A stretch of DNA of 64,000 nt from Marinifilum sp. D714. Lineage in GTDB: Bacteria > Bacteroidota > Bacteroidia > Bacteroidales > Marinifilaceae. Positions within the stretch are counted from its first letter, which is position 1. Each line of letters starts with the position of its first letter. The notes beneath the pieces are model-generated. The model ran no database searches, was not told the DNA's origin, and saw only the letters and a program-made list of their open reading frames with translations. This document shows positions 1 through 9,025 of the stretch, piece by piece. Both the position numbers and the translations under genes were made by a program. The stretch lies in NCBI RefSeq assembly GCF_030851345.1, contig NZ_JALPNU010000004.1:310001-374000 (forward strand). Direction: 5' to 3'.

Positions 1-110
1 GGCGGAAAATGGTATTTCTACTTACTCCACCGGTTATCACTTTTTTTGCTCTTTTGTAGAGTTTTAGGCTTGATTTATAATTTACATTATCAGCATTTTC
101 CATGATGATT

Positions 111-776
111 TCAGAGTTTAGTATATTGAAATAGTTTGGCTTCGGTATGTTGCTGTAAATATTCAAAATCAACATTGGGGCCTAGTTTTCTTACAAAAAG
201 GCCTTCTTTTTTTACATCGATTATGGCCAGGTTTGTATAAATGCTTTCCACAACCCCTTTGCCGGTAAGCGGATAGCTACATTGATTTAGGATTTTAGGT
301 TTGCCATCTTTGGTATTGTGCTTTGTAATTACCAGTATCCTTTTTACACCTGCCACCAAATCCATTGCTCCCCCTACTGCAGGTATGGCATTGGCTGCAC
401 CCGTTGACCAGTTGGCCAAATCGCCATTTTTAGAGATTTGCATGGCACCCAATACGCATACATCAATGTGACCACCTCTAATCATGGTAAAACTATCGGC
501 ATGATGAAAGAAGCAAGCTCCGGGTATGGTAGTTACAGGTTTTTTACCAGCATTTATCAATTCAGGGTCTTCTTGTCCGGCCATTGGTACAGCGCCCATT
601 CCCAGCAATCCATTTTCAGTCTGATAGATCAGTTCACGACCTTCGGGAACAAAGTCGGCAACCATTTCGGGCATGCCAATTCCGAGGTTCACATAGGAGC
701 CATCGGGAATGTCCACCGCTACATTTTGAGCCATTTCCTTTTTGCTCCAGCCGATATTTATATGCTTTTCTACCAT
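111..776 (-). CDS. scoB: 3-oxoacid CoA-transferase, subunit B
   Basis: This 221-residue protein is the beta subunit of a family I CoA-transferase, which moves CoA between succinyl- or acetyl-CoA and a 3-oxoacid such as acetoacetate. The ENGLLGMG motif near residue 54 carries the catalytic glutamate that forms the enzyme-CoA thioester, and the GGAMDLVAG segment is typical of the family. It follows the alpha subunit with a 7-nt overlap, as expected for a translationally coupled heterodimer. The neighbouring KamA-like gene suggests a role in amino-acid fermentation. The exact acyl substrate cannot be read from the sequence. Confidence 0.9.
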   Translation of the reverse strand: MVEKHINIGWSKKEMAQNVAVDIPDGSYVNLGIGMPEMVADFVPEGRELIYQTENGLLGMGAVPMAGQEDPELINAGKKPVTTIPGACFFHHADSFTMIRGGHIDVCVLGAMQISKNGDLANWSTGAANAIPAVGGAMDLVAGVKRILVITKHNTKDGKPKILNQCSYPLTGKGVVESIYTNLAIIDVKKEGLFVRKLGPNVDFEYLQQHTEAKLFQYTKL

Positions 777-1483
777 GGGTATGTAAGTTTTTGTGCCACC
801 AAATCAGATTCATGGGCAGGATTGGAAACTTCGATAATATGATTCACAAAAATTCCTGGTGTTACCACGATTTCGGGATCTATGACACCTGCCTCCACTA
901 CCTTTTTCGCCTGAACAATGCTTGTTGTGGCGGCTGTACACATGATGGGTCCAAAATTTCGTGCGGTAGCATGATAGGTTAAATTGCCATAACGATCGGC
1001 CAGTTCGCATTTTACCAGAGAGAAATCGGCTTTAATGCCTCTTTCCAATACATATTCTATCCCGTCAAATACTCTGCATTCCTTTCCTTTTGCCAAAGGA
1101 GTATTTACCGAGGCAGGAGTGTAGAATGCTGGAATGCCTGCACCGCCGGCTCTTATTCTTTCTGCTAAGGTACCTTGCGGTACGAGCTCCAATTCTATTT
1201 CACCGGCATTGTAGAGTTCAGGAAATACAGTTGAGTTGGCAGTTCTGGGAAAAGAACAGATCATCTTTTTAACTCTTCGTTGTTCGATTAAGGCTGCCAG
1301 TCCTACATTTCCACTTCCGGTATTGTTACTCACCACAGTAAGGTCTTTAGCCCCTTGATCGATCAAGGCATGAATCAATTCAATGGGGCTGCCAGCTTCA
1401 CCAAAGCCACTAATCATTATGGTGGCACCATCGTGAATGTCTTGTACGGCTTCGGCTAATGATTTTACTGTTTTGTTAATCAT
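770..1483 (-). CDS. scoA: 3-oxoacid CoA-transferase, subunit A
   Basis: This is the 237-residue alpha subunit of the same CoA-transferase. The N-terminal ISGFGEAGSP segment is the family's glycine-rich CoA-binding loop, and GAGIPAFYTPA is a second conserved block. Length matches bacterial AtoD/ScoA proteins. It lies 31 nt behind the KamA-family gene and overlaps subunit B, so the three genes are probably one operon read leftwards. The family assignment is firm. Acetoacetate or butyrate as substrate is inference from the context. Confidence 0.9.
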   Translation of the reverse strand: MINKTVKSLAEAVQDIHDGATIMISGFGEAGSPIELIHALIDQGAKDLTVVSNNTGSGNVGLAALIEQRRVKKMICSFPRTANSTVFPELYNAGEIELELVPQGTLAERIRAGGAGIPAFYTPASVNTPLAKGKECRVFDGIEYVLERGIKADFSLVKCELADRYGNLTYHATARNFGPIMCTAATTSIVQAKKVVEAGVIDPEIVVTPGIFVNHIIEVSNPAHESDLVAQKLTYPW

Positions 1484-1514
1484 AGAACAGAAATGGTATT
1501 GTTTGAACGATATT

Positions 1515-3047
1515 CTATTTTCTCTCTAATTGTTTTTCTATGGCTTCTAATTCATCTGTATAGAAATATTTGTCACCTTCAAATGGTTTCAGTTTTTCAA
1601 TGGTGTTCTGTTGGTCGTCGTATTTTGCCAAATACACCCTGTCCATCCATTCCATATTTCTGGCTTCGTTGAATTTAAGTGCAAAGGCTGTTTCTCCGTT
1701 CACCTCTACGGTACCCAACATCGAGGCTTTCCCGGCTGATGAGGTCATAGAGATATACCTGGAAGGTCGGCCAACTGATGGAAGACTTCTGTATATCTGG
1801 CTAAATACCTTATTGATATCTGCCAATGGTGCCGTGAAGTAGTGATGTTCTCCCGTTGGTCGTGCATAATACATGGAATGGAAACCAATGCCCAGCATCA
1901 TGAGTACATGTCCAAGGTCTATCCAGTTTTGAGCCGATTTATTGATATCAATTCCTCCATTTTCATCAGGGAACAAACTGATATGCTTCATGATTGGACT
2001 CTGACTTTTAACCGTTATTCCGGCGGCTCGTAATCGTCGAACAGCCGCAATGGTGGTCAGATTCATTAATTCTTTTGGACCAGAGAAATGTCCCATCCAA
2101 ATTACTTGAATTCCATAGTTGATCAATTCTTTGTAAAGTGCCAGTGTATCATCAAAGCTCGGCTGGATTATTATTTGAGGATCGTAGGTTAAACCCCTGG
2201 AAGCCATGCGTATGTTTCTGATGTGTGACAATTCGGGATCGGTGATCAATGGCAATAAATATTCCTTTAATCGGGAGTAAGGCATTAATCCACCATCACC
2301 ACCAGTAAGCAAAATATCGGTTACTTCTTTGTGCTTTCTCAGATAATCATGAACCTGATCAATATCTTCCTGTATAAACATGTCTTCATCGCCTCTTACC
2401 TGGGCATGGCGGAAACAATAATTGCAGAAAGCAAAACAGCTTTGTGTGCTTTTATCAAAAATAAGAAAACACTGCGGATATTTGTGTTGGCTGCCATCCA
2501 GAATTTCAAAATTGCCATGCTCATTTTCGAAACAGGCCTTGTTCAACAATTGTTTGCCATCGTGAGGGTTGGTATCAAGAATGTAATCCTTACAAATTTG
2601 TTGCTTTTCCTTTTCTGATTTGGCATTCTTGTATCTTTCCAGTAATTCAGCTTTCATCATTCCAGGCTGAGGAAATACCAATTGAAATACAGAATCGTTA
2701 ATATAGTCTTTCCAGTTTATGGTATTCAAAACATGCTTGGTTGCCATAAATCGGTACACATTAATAAAAAGCTCTCGCTCTTCGATGTAGCCAATATCAA
2801 TACCATTGGCATTTAGTATAGATATGATTTCTCTGAAACCATCAATACCTGTATAGCGATTTTTACTGGAGGTAAACATCGGTGCACTTTCCTCTTTTAA
2901 AATAGAATATTGCGGAAAGCAGTGATGTAATTTGTTGATGAGGCTATTAGGCAATAGCTTTTCTTTCTCGATGATTTGGGCTGCATTTTCATCAATTCCG
3001 TGATGAGCAAATTGTTTGGTAAAATCAATTTTTTCTGAATGTAACAT
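1515..3047 (-). CDS. KamA-family radical SAM aminomutase-like protein
   Basis: The 510-residue protein has the radical SAM cluster motif C-x3-C-x2-C at Cys204, Cys208 and Cys211, followed by the TGGDGG block that binds SAM. The arrangement resembles lysine 2,3-aminomutase and its relatives. It is longer than classical KamA (about 415 residues) because of roughly 190 residues before the cluster. The usual PGGGGK motif holding the PLP lysine is absent; SSAGKAS in the C-terminal third is a possible stand-in. It heads an operon with a CoA-transferase, which fits lysine or another amino-acid fermentation, but the other known lysine-pathway genes are not here. The substrate is unknown. Confidence 0.75.
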   Translation of the reverse strand: MLHSEKIDFTKQFAHHGIDENAAQIIEKEKLLPNSLINKLHHCFPQYSILKEESAPMFTSSKNRYTGIDGFREIISILNANGIDIGYIEERELFINVYRFMATKHVLNTINWKDYINDSVFQLVFPQPGMMKAELLERYKNAKSEKEKQQICKDYILDTNPHDGKQLLNKACFENEHGNFEILDGSQHKYPQCFLIFDKSTQSCFAFCNYCFRHAQVRGDEDMFIQEDIDQVHDYLRKHKEVTDILLTGGDGGLMPYSRLKEYLLPLITDPELSHIRNIRMASRGLTYDPQIIIQPSFDDTLALYKELINYGIQVIWMGHFSGPKELMNLTTIAAVRRLRAAGITVKSQSPIMKHISLFPDENGGIDINKSAQNWIDLGHVLMMLGIGFHSMYYARPTGEHHYFTAPLADINKVFSQIYRSLPSVGRPSRYISMTSSAGKASMLGTVEVNGETAFALKFNEARNMEWMDRVYLAKYDDQQNTIEKLKPFEGDKYFYTDELEAIEKQLERK

Positions 3048-3430
3048 GTAAAACTATTTTACGATTAATAGTCTGATTTAACTGTAAGAGTATGTACTCC
3101 TATACCTATTTCTACCCATGGTTTGTTGGCTTTATTGGTATTTGCAATGCAAAACAATTTAGATTGCAAAGTTTACTGATTTACATAGCATCATAATGGG
3201 TTACATGTAATCAAGTTACAACAAAAACTGATATTATTTAAATGCATTTATTGCAAATAAAAAACCTTCCCCGAGAAAACAGAGAAGGTTTAAATTATAT
3301 TGGTGGCTGTGTCTTATACCGATTGTTAATTAGTATGAGCCATTTGTTCGTTTGGTTCCAAATATCTAATTGGCATTTCAATTTAATATTTCACAGTTTC
3401 GCTTGAGCTCACTCTGAAATTTAAATGGTA
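3048..3430. other. Intergenic stretch with one hairpin
   Basis: I see no gene in these 383 bases. The only clear structure is the hairpin listed at 3263-3296. The rest is AT-rich and may hold the promoter of the KamA operon, but no convincing TAnnTTTG box was found. Confidence 0.5.
3263..3296 (-). terminator. Intrinsic terminator after the DUF5362-like gene
   Basis: AACCTTC pairs with GAAGGTT around a 14-nt loop and is followed on the minus strand by a T-rich tract. It lies about 140 nt beyond the stop of the gene at 3431 and upstream of the KamA operon, so it separates the two units. Confidence 0.55.
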
Positions 3431-3883
3431 TTACATGAAAGTTCCAATTCCACCTGCAATTGACATGATCAGAAATGCCAAAACGTAGAAGGATAGAATT
3501 ACAATGCTTAAAATACCAATAAATTTGTAGTGCTTTTTTAAATACTTAAATGCCAGGCTTAATTGTTCACTGTCTTCACTGTAAATGGCAGTTTTTGAGT
3601 GTTTCGAAAATTTGTACAGATAAAAAATCGGGAAGAAGTACAATATGCCTAATAGCAAATAGAATACTCCTATTAATATTCCACTTCCCATAAAGGGTAA
3701 GTTACCTCCTGCAAGAGCACCAAACATAGTTGCCATAAAAATTGCAGCAATTAGCAGTATTCCCAGAAAAACAAATCCAAGTATGGAAAAAAACATGGTC
3801 CATTTTCGGGTTTCGTTGAGGTAAATTACCGATTGTGCCGTTAGCTCGATTGGCTTGGCTTCTCTTCCTTCGTTATTTTGCAT
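3431..3883 (-). CDS. Small membrane protein, DUF5362-like
   Basis: The 150-residue protein has a polar N-terminus, then hydrophobic segments near residues 30-55, 65-90 and 118-145, so it is an inner-membrane protein. The spacing of the helices and the ETRKWTMFF lead-in resemble the DUF5362 family of Bacteroidota, from memory and not by search. It stands alone on the minus strand. No enzymatic motif is visible and the function is unknown. Confidence 0.6.
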   Translation of the reverse strand: MQNNEGREAKPIELTAQSVIYLNETRKWTMFFSILGFVFLGILLIAAIFMATMFGALAGGNLPFMGSGILIGVFYLLLGILYFFPIFYLYKFSKHSKTAIYSEDSEQLSLAFKYLKKHYKFIGILSIVILSFYVLAFLIMSIAGGIGTFM

Positions 3884-4129
3884 GTTTAAAGGGTTTTGTT
3901 AAATTTTTAATTAGCTTAAAATAGTTATTTCTTTTTTATTTTCGGTGGTAATTGGCAGATGTTTCAGCAAAATTGCTGTCATTTTAAAATGCTTTGTATA
4001 AAATGAGTAAGTAATGTAAATAAATGCTTACCTTGCAGAACCTTTCTGTCTTGAGTGAAGTAGGTTAAACTATTATCAGAATCGATTCATTAAGGTTTTA
4101 TTAATCATTAAGGTATCACTAAAAATTTT

Positions 4130-4585
4130 ATGGGAAGATCGCAAGAGACGTATAACAAAAAAGAGAAAGAAAAAAGAAAACTGCAGAAAAGAAAAGAGAA
4201 AGAAGCTCGAAAAGAGGCTCGAAAAGAAGCAGGTGGAAAAAGTAGTTTGGACGACATGATTGCTTATGTAGATGAATTCGGAAACATTACATCAACACCA
4301 CCAGATCCTACTAAGAAAAAGGAAGAGATTAACGCAGAAGACATTGTGCTAGGAGCCAGAAATAGTGGTGACTTTGCAGAAGAGGAAGGAAAGAGACAAG
4401 GTGTTGTAAGTTTCTTCAACGAATCAAAAGGCTATGGCTTTATTAAGGACTTAAGTACTGGTGATAGCATTTTTGTACACGTAAATGGATTGGTAGATAC
4501 CATTAAGGAGAACGATAAGGTAGAGTTTGATACTGAGCGTGGACCTAAAGGAATGAATGCCGTTAATGTTACTCTAAAAAAGTAA
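4130..4585 (+). CDS. Cold-shock domain protein with basic N-terminal extension
   Basis: This 151-residue protein has a very Lys/Arg/Glu-rich N-terminus (residues 1-37, probably a charged helix), a linker, and a C-terminal cold-shock domain from about residue 88. The domain carries both RNA-binding motifs, KGYGFI (RNP1) and IFVHV (RNP2), and should bind single-stranded RNA or DNA. Its domain is close to that of the CspA-like protein encoded convergently at 4696-4887, with which it shares a terminator. The basic tail may add RNA or ribosome contacts, which is inference. Confidence 0.85.
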   Translation: MGRSQETYNKKEKEKRKLQKRKEKEARKEARKEAGGKSSLDDMIAYVDEFGNITSTPPDPTKKKEEINAEDIVLGARNSGDFAEEEGKRQGVVSFFNESKGYGFIKDLSTGDSIFVHVNGLVDTIKENDKVEFDTERGPKGMNAVNVTLKK

Positions 4586-4646
4586 CTTTCAAATTATACT
4601 TCATATCAGCGCAGTAGTGCTTGATATAAGATTTAGACAATAAAAA

Positions 4647-4670
4647 AAAAGCACCTCTAGAGGTGCTTTT
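4647..4670. terminator. Bidirectional terminator between two cold-shock genes
   Basis: A perfect 24-bp palindrome, A-run then GCACCTC/GAGGTGC then T-run, lies between the convergent stops at 4585 and 4696 and can end transcription in both directions. Confidence 0.85.
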
Positions 4671-4695
4671 TCAATTTCTTATAAAGGTGTAGCGA

Positions 4696-4887
4696 TTATT
4701 CAATCACTCTTACATTTACTGCGTTTAAACCTTTTCTTCCGTTTTCAACATCGTATTCAACTTTGTCGTTTTCTCTGATCTCGTCAACAAGACCTGATAC
4801 GTGTACGAAAACATCATCACCTTGATCAGCTGGTTTGATAAATCCAAAACCTTTTGATTCGTTAAAGAATTTTACTGTTCCTTCCAT
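4696..4887 (-). CDS. cspA: Cold-shock protein, CspA family
   Basis: The 63-residue protein is a single cold-shock domain with RNP1 (KGFGFI) and RNP2 (VFVHV). It is a nucleic-acid chaperone that melts RNA structure. Length and sequence match bacterial CspA proteins, and the start ATG is the only one possible. A TACCTTTG promoter box at 5044-5051 implies an untranslated leader of about 150 nt, the layout used by cspA genes for cold-dependent control. That control is inference here. Confidence 0.92.
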   Translation of the reverse strand: MEGTVKFFNESKGFGFIKPADQGDDVFVHVSGLVDEIRENDKVEYDVENGRKGLNAVNVRVIE

Positions 4888-5043
4888 TGTAATTTAAATT
4901 AAAATAATAATTCGAAATAAGTCTTTCTTAATAACTCCCGTATGATCCTGTTAATTTAAATTCCGGGAATGGAATGAATAGTAACAAATAATATTGAAAT
5001 TAAAAGAGTCGATCATCAACCGACCTATGACTTAATATCGAGC

Positions 5044-5051
5044 CAAAGGTA
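5044..5051 (-). promoter_or_regulatory. Probable -7 promoter box of cspA
   Basis: On the minus strand this reads TACCTTTG, matching the Bacteroidota TAnnTTTG consensus. No good -33 TTTG is visible upstream. It would start transcription near 5037 and leave a leader of about 150 nt. Confidence 0.45.
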
Positions 5052-5131
5052 GGTAAAAAAATGATACCTAAAAGAAAAAACTTTTAAATTGATGGATTTT
5101 ATAATAAATAGATAATGAGAAGGTTGAAAAA

Positions 5132-5701
5132 TTAATCGTTTGTAGCCAACCATTCTTTCCCTAAAATGGCATAAATTACATCATCTACCCACTTTCCATT
5201 GATTAAAATACTTTCTTTAAAATGAGCTTCTTTTCGAAAGCCAAGTTTTTCCATTAGTTGAATTGAGGCTTTGTTTAGCGGATCAACCGAAGCGTAAATT
5301 CGATGCTTCTTCAAATTGCAAAATAAATAGTTGATTACAACATTTACAGCTTCCTTTGCATAACCTTTTCTGTGATATTTTTTATTAATGGTACATCCTA
5401 TTTCTACCTGACGCGTGTCACCATCAAGAAAGTGAACACCAAAATCACCAATCATTTCATTCGATTCTTTCAGTATAATGGCAAATTGATACCAAGTTCC
5501 TGTTTCGTTAAACTCTCCGGCAATCCTGTTTTTTATGAAGTGCTGACAATCTTCCAATGCGTATGGAATCCAGCCTTGGTATTTATTGGTTTCCGCATCC
5601 GATCGGTAGAAGTAGAATGCTTCAGCATGTTTCATCTCCAGTTTTTCCAGCACCAAGCGTTTTGTTTCAAGTTTCATTTTGGATAATTGTTTACTGATCA
5701 T
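5132..5701 (-). CDS. GNAT N-acetyltransferase, RimJ/RimL-like
   Basis: The 189-residue protein follows the RimJ/RimL GNAT pattern: the N-terminal TKRLVLEKL strand, the IGCTINKKYHRKGYAKEA acetyl-CoA pyrophosphate loop, and the NKASIQLMEKLGFRKEA C-terminal signature. Such enzymes acetylate protein N-termini or small amines with acetyl-CoA. The internal methionine at residue 9 is a possible alternative start. It is only 9 nt from the stop of the next ORF frame but about 10 nt beyond the DUF4197 gene end, so the two may be co-transcribed. The substrate is unknown. Confidence 0.85.
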   Translation of the reverse strand: MISKQLSKMKLETKRLVLEKLEMKHAEAFYFYRSDAETNKYQGWIPYALEDCQHFIKNRIAGEFNETGTWYQFAIILKESNEMIGDFGVHFLDGDTRQVEIGCTINKKYHRKGYAKEAVNVVINYLFCNLKKHRIYASVDPLNKASIQLMEKLGFRKEAHFKESILINGKWVDDVIYAILGKEWLATND

Positions 5702-5710
5702 TGTTCACTG

Positions 5711-6466
5711 TTATTTGTCCAACTCTCCAAATACTCTTTTCAGAATATTGCTGACACGTTTTAAAGGATCTTTCCTGATTTGTTTTTCTTCTTCTGCAAC
5801 TTTTAGAAACAGGGCATCCAAAGCTTTTTGGGTAACGTAATCATCTAATTTTGTATTTACAGGTTCCAGGTTTGCCAATTGACCTGCAAAACTACCTGCC
5901 ACCTTATTGTAATTATTGGTGAGTAAGTCCCATGATTCGTTGGTAGAGATGTTCGCAACCAGTTTTTTATCAAGCGATGCTTTTACCTTTGGCATAAACA
6001 AACCCTTTAATTTGTCAGATGTTTTGCTTTTAAGATATTGGGTTGCTGCATCATCATTGCCTTTTAAAATACCAAAAGCATCTGCAATGGTCATTTCTGT
6101 AATGGCTGCAGCAAAAATAGGAGCAGCTTCTTTTACAGCATCTTCAGCAGCGCGATTTAATCGGATTTCTACTTTATCAATTAAATCCTTTCCGCCCGGT
6201 ATCATGCTAATATTCTTGGATATTTTTTGAGCTTCAGGAGGAAGAAGAATCTTTACCAATTCATTTTTGTAAAAGCCATCTTCTATCGAGAGTAGATTGG
6301 CTGCATTTACACTTCCTACTTTTAGCGCTTCTTTCAATCCGGCAGAAACTTCACTATCAGTTAAAGGCTTGTATTGTTCCAAATTGTATTGGTCGATTAC
6401 GGCTTGCATTTCGGCACAAGACCAAAACATTGTAGAGATTATTATTAGATAAAGGTATTTTTTCAT
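5711..6466 (-). CDS. DUF4197 lipoprotein
   Basis: The protein is 251 residues from the ATG at 6466, which is preferred over an upstream start because it opens a signal peptide ending in a WSC lipobox. The mature part matches the DUF4197 family: LKEALKVGSVNAANLLS, then a long helical body with LLPPEAQKI and a GMFMPKVK-like block. The family is widespread in Proteobacteria and Bacteroidota and has no known function. It lies after the secreted protein at 6593-7480, but a terminator at 6532-6559 separates them. Confidence 0.8.
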   Translation of the reverse strand: MKKYLYLIIISTMFWSCAEMQAVIDQYNLEQYKPLTDSEVSAGLKEALKVGSVNAANLLSIEDGFYKNELVKILLPPEAQKISKNISMIPGGKDLIDKVEIRLNRAAEDAVKEAAPIFAAAITEMTIADAFGILKGNDDAATQYLKSKTSDKLKGLFMPKVKASLDKKLVANISTNESWDLLTNNYNKVAGSFAGQLANLEPVNTKLDDYVTQKALDALFLKVAEEEKQIRKDPLKRVSNILKRVFGELDK

Positions 6467-6531
6467 TCTGAAACTAAATTTTGGTCCGTGGTAATAATTG
6501 AAGTTCGAAGGTATCAAAAATTGAAACAATA

Positions 6532-6559
6532 AAAAATCCCTTGAGTTAACAAGGGATTT
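6532..6559 (-). terminator. Intrinsic terminator after the secreted protein gene
   Basis: AAATCCCTTG pairs with CAAGGGATTT around a 6-nt loop and is followed by T residues on the minus strand, 34 nt beyond the stop of the gene at 6593. Confidence 0.75.
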
Positions 6560-6592
6560 AAATCTACAGGGGAGAGATTTATAAAACATGGA

Positions 6593-7480
6593 TTATTTAG
6601 TTAGTGCTTCCATAAAATCTTCTACATCACCTGGAGTACTCATAATTTTCATAAAAGTGCCCATGGTAAGTTCTGGCCAGTACAATGCAAAACGGTATTT
6701 CCCATGTAGCATGGTAACTTCTTTGTCCTGAAGGATGATTTCGTATGGCATAGCAGCAATGTGGTCTTCTCCAATAATTGGTAGGAAATGCTTTTCTCCA
6801 CTTTCCTGATCAAGCAATCCTACACCAAATACAGCAATTTTTTCATTTGTAAATACTTGTTCGTAAATCAATTTGGTATTTTCTTTTCCTGCACTTAGAT
6901 TGTTACGTATTTTCTCAACTCCAGCTTCAAAACTTTCAAATTCGTTAAGTTCAACCGGATCTTTAAAATAAGGCATCATTATTTTATAGTGATACTTCTT
7001 TAAGGCAGTAGCTTTAATTTCTCCACCAAAAGCTGTGAATTCACTCCCGAAGTTTTTAAGAGCAGTTTTTACATCTGCTGTAATTTTATCATACGCAATC
7101 TTGTTTGTCTCGTAATTGTTAAGGTAAGCGCAAAACATATAGTCAGGATTCAGCATACTTATTGTGGTTTGTTGTTCTTTTTTCACCAAACCAATTTTTA
7201 ATACGCTTGCCAATGCACCTCTGTCTGTTGACTGTAAGCATAAATTTTGTAAATCATTTCTTGTAAAACAAATAACATGCAAGTTGTCATTTGATTCTGG
7301 AGCATATTCACCAGCGATTTTAAAATTATTGGTCTGAAGTTGGGTTTTGATTTCTGCAGTTAATGCAGATATCGATTTATCGGATGTTCCAACCTTAAAG
7401 AATGGAGAAAGTCCAGATTCTTGGGCAATACTCGCTTGAGTGATAATGCATAAAGCTAGTAATAATAGTAAGTTTCTCAT
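6593..7480 (-). CDS. Secreted protein with possible DUF302-like domain
   Basis: The 295-residue protein begins with a clear Sec signal peptide ending near ASIAQ (residue 20). Residues 30-125 have the alternating pattern of the DUF302 fold (kinase-like helix, then a cysteine-containing strand and LNPDYMFCAYL), but the match is weak. The rest has no motif that I recognise. It is probably periplasmic. It starts a minus-strand unit divergent from the hemolysin III gene. Confidence 0.55.
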   Translation of the reverse strand: MRNLLLLLALCIITQASIAQESGLSPFFKVGTSDKSISALTAEIKTQLQTNNFKIAGEYAPESNDNLHVICFTRNDLQNLCLQSTDRGALASVLKIGLVKKEQQTTISMLNPDYMFCAYLNNYETNKIAYDKITADVKTALKNFGSEFTAFGGEIKATALKKYHYKIMMPYFKDPVELNEFESFEAGVEKIRNNLSAGKENTKLIYEQVFTNEKIAVFGVGLLDQESGEKHFLPIIGEDHIAAMPYEIILQDKEVTMLHGKYRFALYWPELTMGTFMKIMSTPGDVEDFMEALTK

Positions 7481-7725
7481 TTTATTGTGTTTTGTAATTA
7501 TAAAGATGTTTAGAGATCACAATATATAAATATGAAAACATATAGAAAGTGTTATGTCGCATATTTACCATGATTAGCGATTGTATTGAATTTAATTTAG
7601 GACAGATGCGCTTTAAATATTAGGATATAGGACTATTTGAATTAAAATTAAATTGTGATGTGAATACTTTGTGGCTTCATCTATTTTTCGGAAATTTAAT
7701 CTTCCAAACCAAAAGAAGTAGGTAA

Positions 7726-8406
7726 ATGAAGCGGTTGCTACTAATAACTAGTCGAATTAAGGAGGATAAAAAAAGATTCTTGAATAGCCAGGAATCTCTT
7801 CATGAGCTATGGAATTGGATTTCACATTTGGCGGGAGTTTTCTTTATAATTCCAGCTGGGACCTGGTTGATGTATCAGGCATGGGAAACGCAAACTTGGA
7901 AAGGAGTATTGGCTGTTTTTATTTTTCTGCTAGGTTTTCTTCTGCTCTATTTTTCCTCTGCACTGTATCATTATATGATCGATCATCCCAAAAGGAGCAT
8001 GTTCAGAAAAATGGATCACATTAGCATATTCGTTATGATTGCAGGAACATACACACCCTTTTTGGTAATTTACCTGGATAATATGGTAGGTAAAATCTAT
8101 CTGGCAATTTTGTGGGTTTTGGTTGGATTAGGCATCGTGTACAAACTATTCTTGTTGGGAAGGTACAAATGGATTTCCCTGCTGATGTATTTGTTTATGG
8201 GCTATATTCTTGTTTTTAATTTTGATGCATTTAGTGCTGTTTTGCCTACTCTAAGTTTGCAATGGATCATTATTGGAGGAGTATTCTATACCTTAGGTGT
8301 GATTTTCTATGTGTGGAAGAGATTGCCTTTTAATCATTTTATTTGGCACTTGTTTGTGTTTGGTGGGAGTTTATCGCATTTTGTTGCAGTTTATTATGCA
8401 GTATAG
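7726..8406 (+). CDS. Hemolysin III / PAQR-family membrane protein
   Basis: This 226-residue protein has seven predicted membrane helices and the PAQR signature residues: an N-terminal helix with the HLAG histidine, the SALYHYM segment, MDHISIFVMIAGTYTPF, and the C-terminal FNHFIWHLFVFGGSLSHF histidines. These bind a metal in the family, whose members are hydrolase-like receptors or membrane-homeostasis factors. Bacterial members are annotated hemolysin III (YqfA/TrhA). It is monocistronic and ends at a hairpin terminator. Confidence 0.85.
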   Translation: MKRLLLITSRIKEDKKRFLNSQESLHELWNWISHLAGVFFIIPAGTWLMYQAWETQTWKGVLAVFIFLLGFLLLYFSSALYHYMIDHPKRSMFRKMDHISIFVMIAGTYTPFLVIYLDNMVGKIYLAILWVLVGLGIVYKLFLLGRYKWISLLMYLFMGYILVFNFDAFSAVLPTLSLQWIIIGGVFYTLGVIFYVWKRLPFNHFIWHLFVFGGSLSHFVAVYYAV

Positions 8407-8432
8407 TGAAGCTTAAGGAATTGGTTAAATTA

Positions 8433-8460
8433 AAAAGACCTTCCTGAAGGAAAGTCTTTT
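8433..8460. terminator. Bidirectional terminator
   Basis: AAAAGAC and GTCTTTT enclose TTCC/GGAA to give a strong stem with A and T runs on both sides. It lies between convergent stops at 8406 and 8483. Confidence 0.75.
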
Positions 8461-8482
8461 CAATTTGTTAGTTTTTGGGCAG

Positions 8483-8809
8483 TTAGCAGATTCTACAATT
8501 TTCAACATACCACGATACAGGGTGGTCTCTCTTTTCTACCAATTCCTGGATAATTTTTCGATTATCCCATACCGCACAGCACGAAGTGGTTTGGTTTAAA
8601 GCTTTGATCAGCTTTGACCAATTGTCCATGATTTCCATAGTTAATAGGCTCTCGTACTCTTTGAAAGCTTTAATTGCAGATGATCCACAGAAGTGTAATC
8701 TTTCTTCAATAGATTTTAATTTGTCATTTTTCGTGAAGATGTGATCACCAACTTTAAAATAATCCTCTTCGTTCAATTGTAAAGTTACCTTAAGATCAAT
8801 TGTAGTCAT
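8483..8809 (-). CDS. Hypothetical protein
   Basis: I do not recognise this 108-residue protein. It has no signal peptide or membrane helix. It is mixed alpha/beta in composition, with four cysteines in the second half (a CC pair near residue 77 and the C-terminal CRIC), which could bind a metal. It is monocistronic between two terminators, downstream of nothing obvious. The open frame, good composition and a downstream hairpin support it as a real gene. Confidence 0.6.
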   Translation of the reverse strand: MTTIDLKVTLQLNEEDYFKVGDHIFTKNDKLKSIEERLHFCGSSAIKAFKEYESLLTMEIMDNWSKLIKALNQTTSCCAVWDNRKIIQELVEKRDHPVSWYVENCRIC

Positions 8810-8971
8810 AGTTCGTTAATTTAGGTTAGAGTTTGCTTCTTTTTTTCTTTAATAAAAAACAGAGGGTATAGCTTTTATTTTGCTGATATATTGATCTTTC
8901 TTAAAATTAAGCAATTTTAAAGTTCTGAAAAAATAAAAGTTATTAAAGAATGATTTCTTTATTTGAAAGCA

Positions 8972-8999
8972 TAAAAAAAGCCCCCCGAAGGGAGCCTTG
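8972..8999 (-). terminator. Intrinsic terminator of tnaA
   Basis: On the minus strand GGCTCCC, a TTCG tetraloop and GGGGGGC form an imperfect stem followed by seven T, 27 nt beyond the tnaA stop. Confidence 0.75.
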
Positions 9000-9025
9000 A
9001 TCATATATGTAGTTGTGATTTTGTC

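Noticed and set aside
3263-3296. Attenuator of the KamA operon
   Set aside because: No leader ORF or promoter lies before it; it fits better as the terminator of the gene at 3431.
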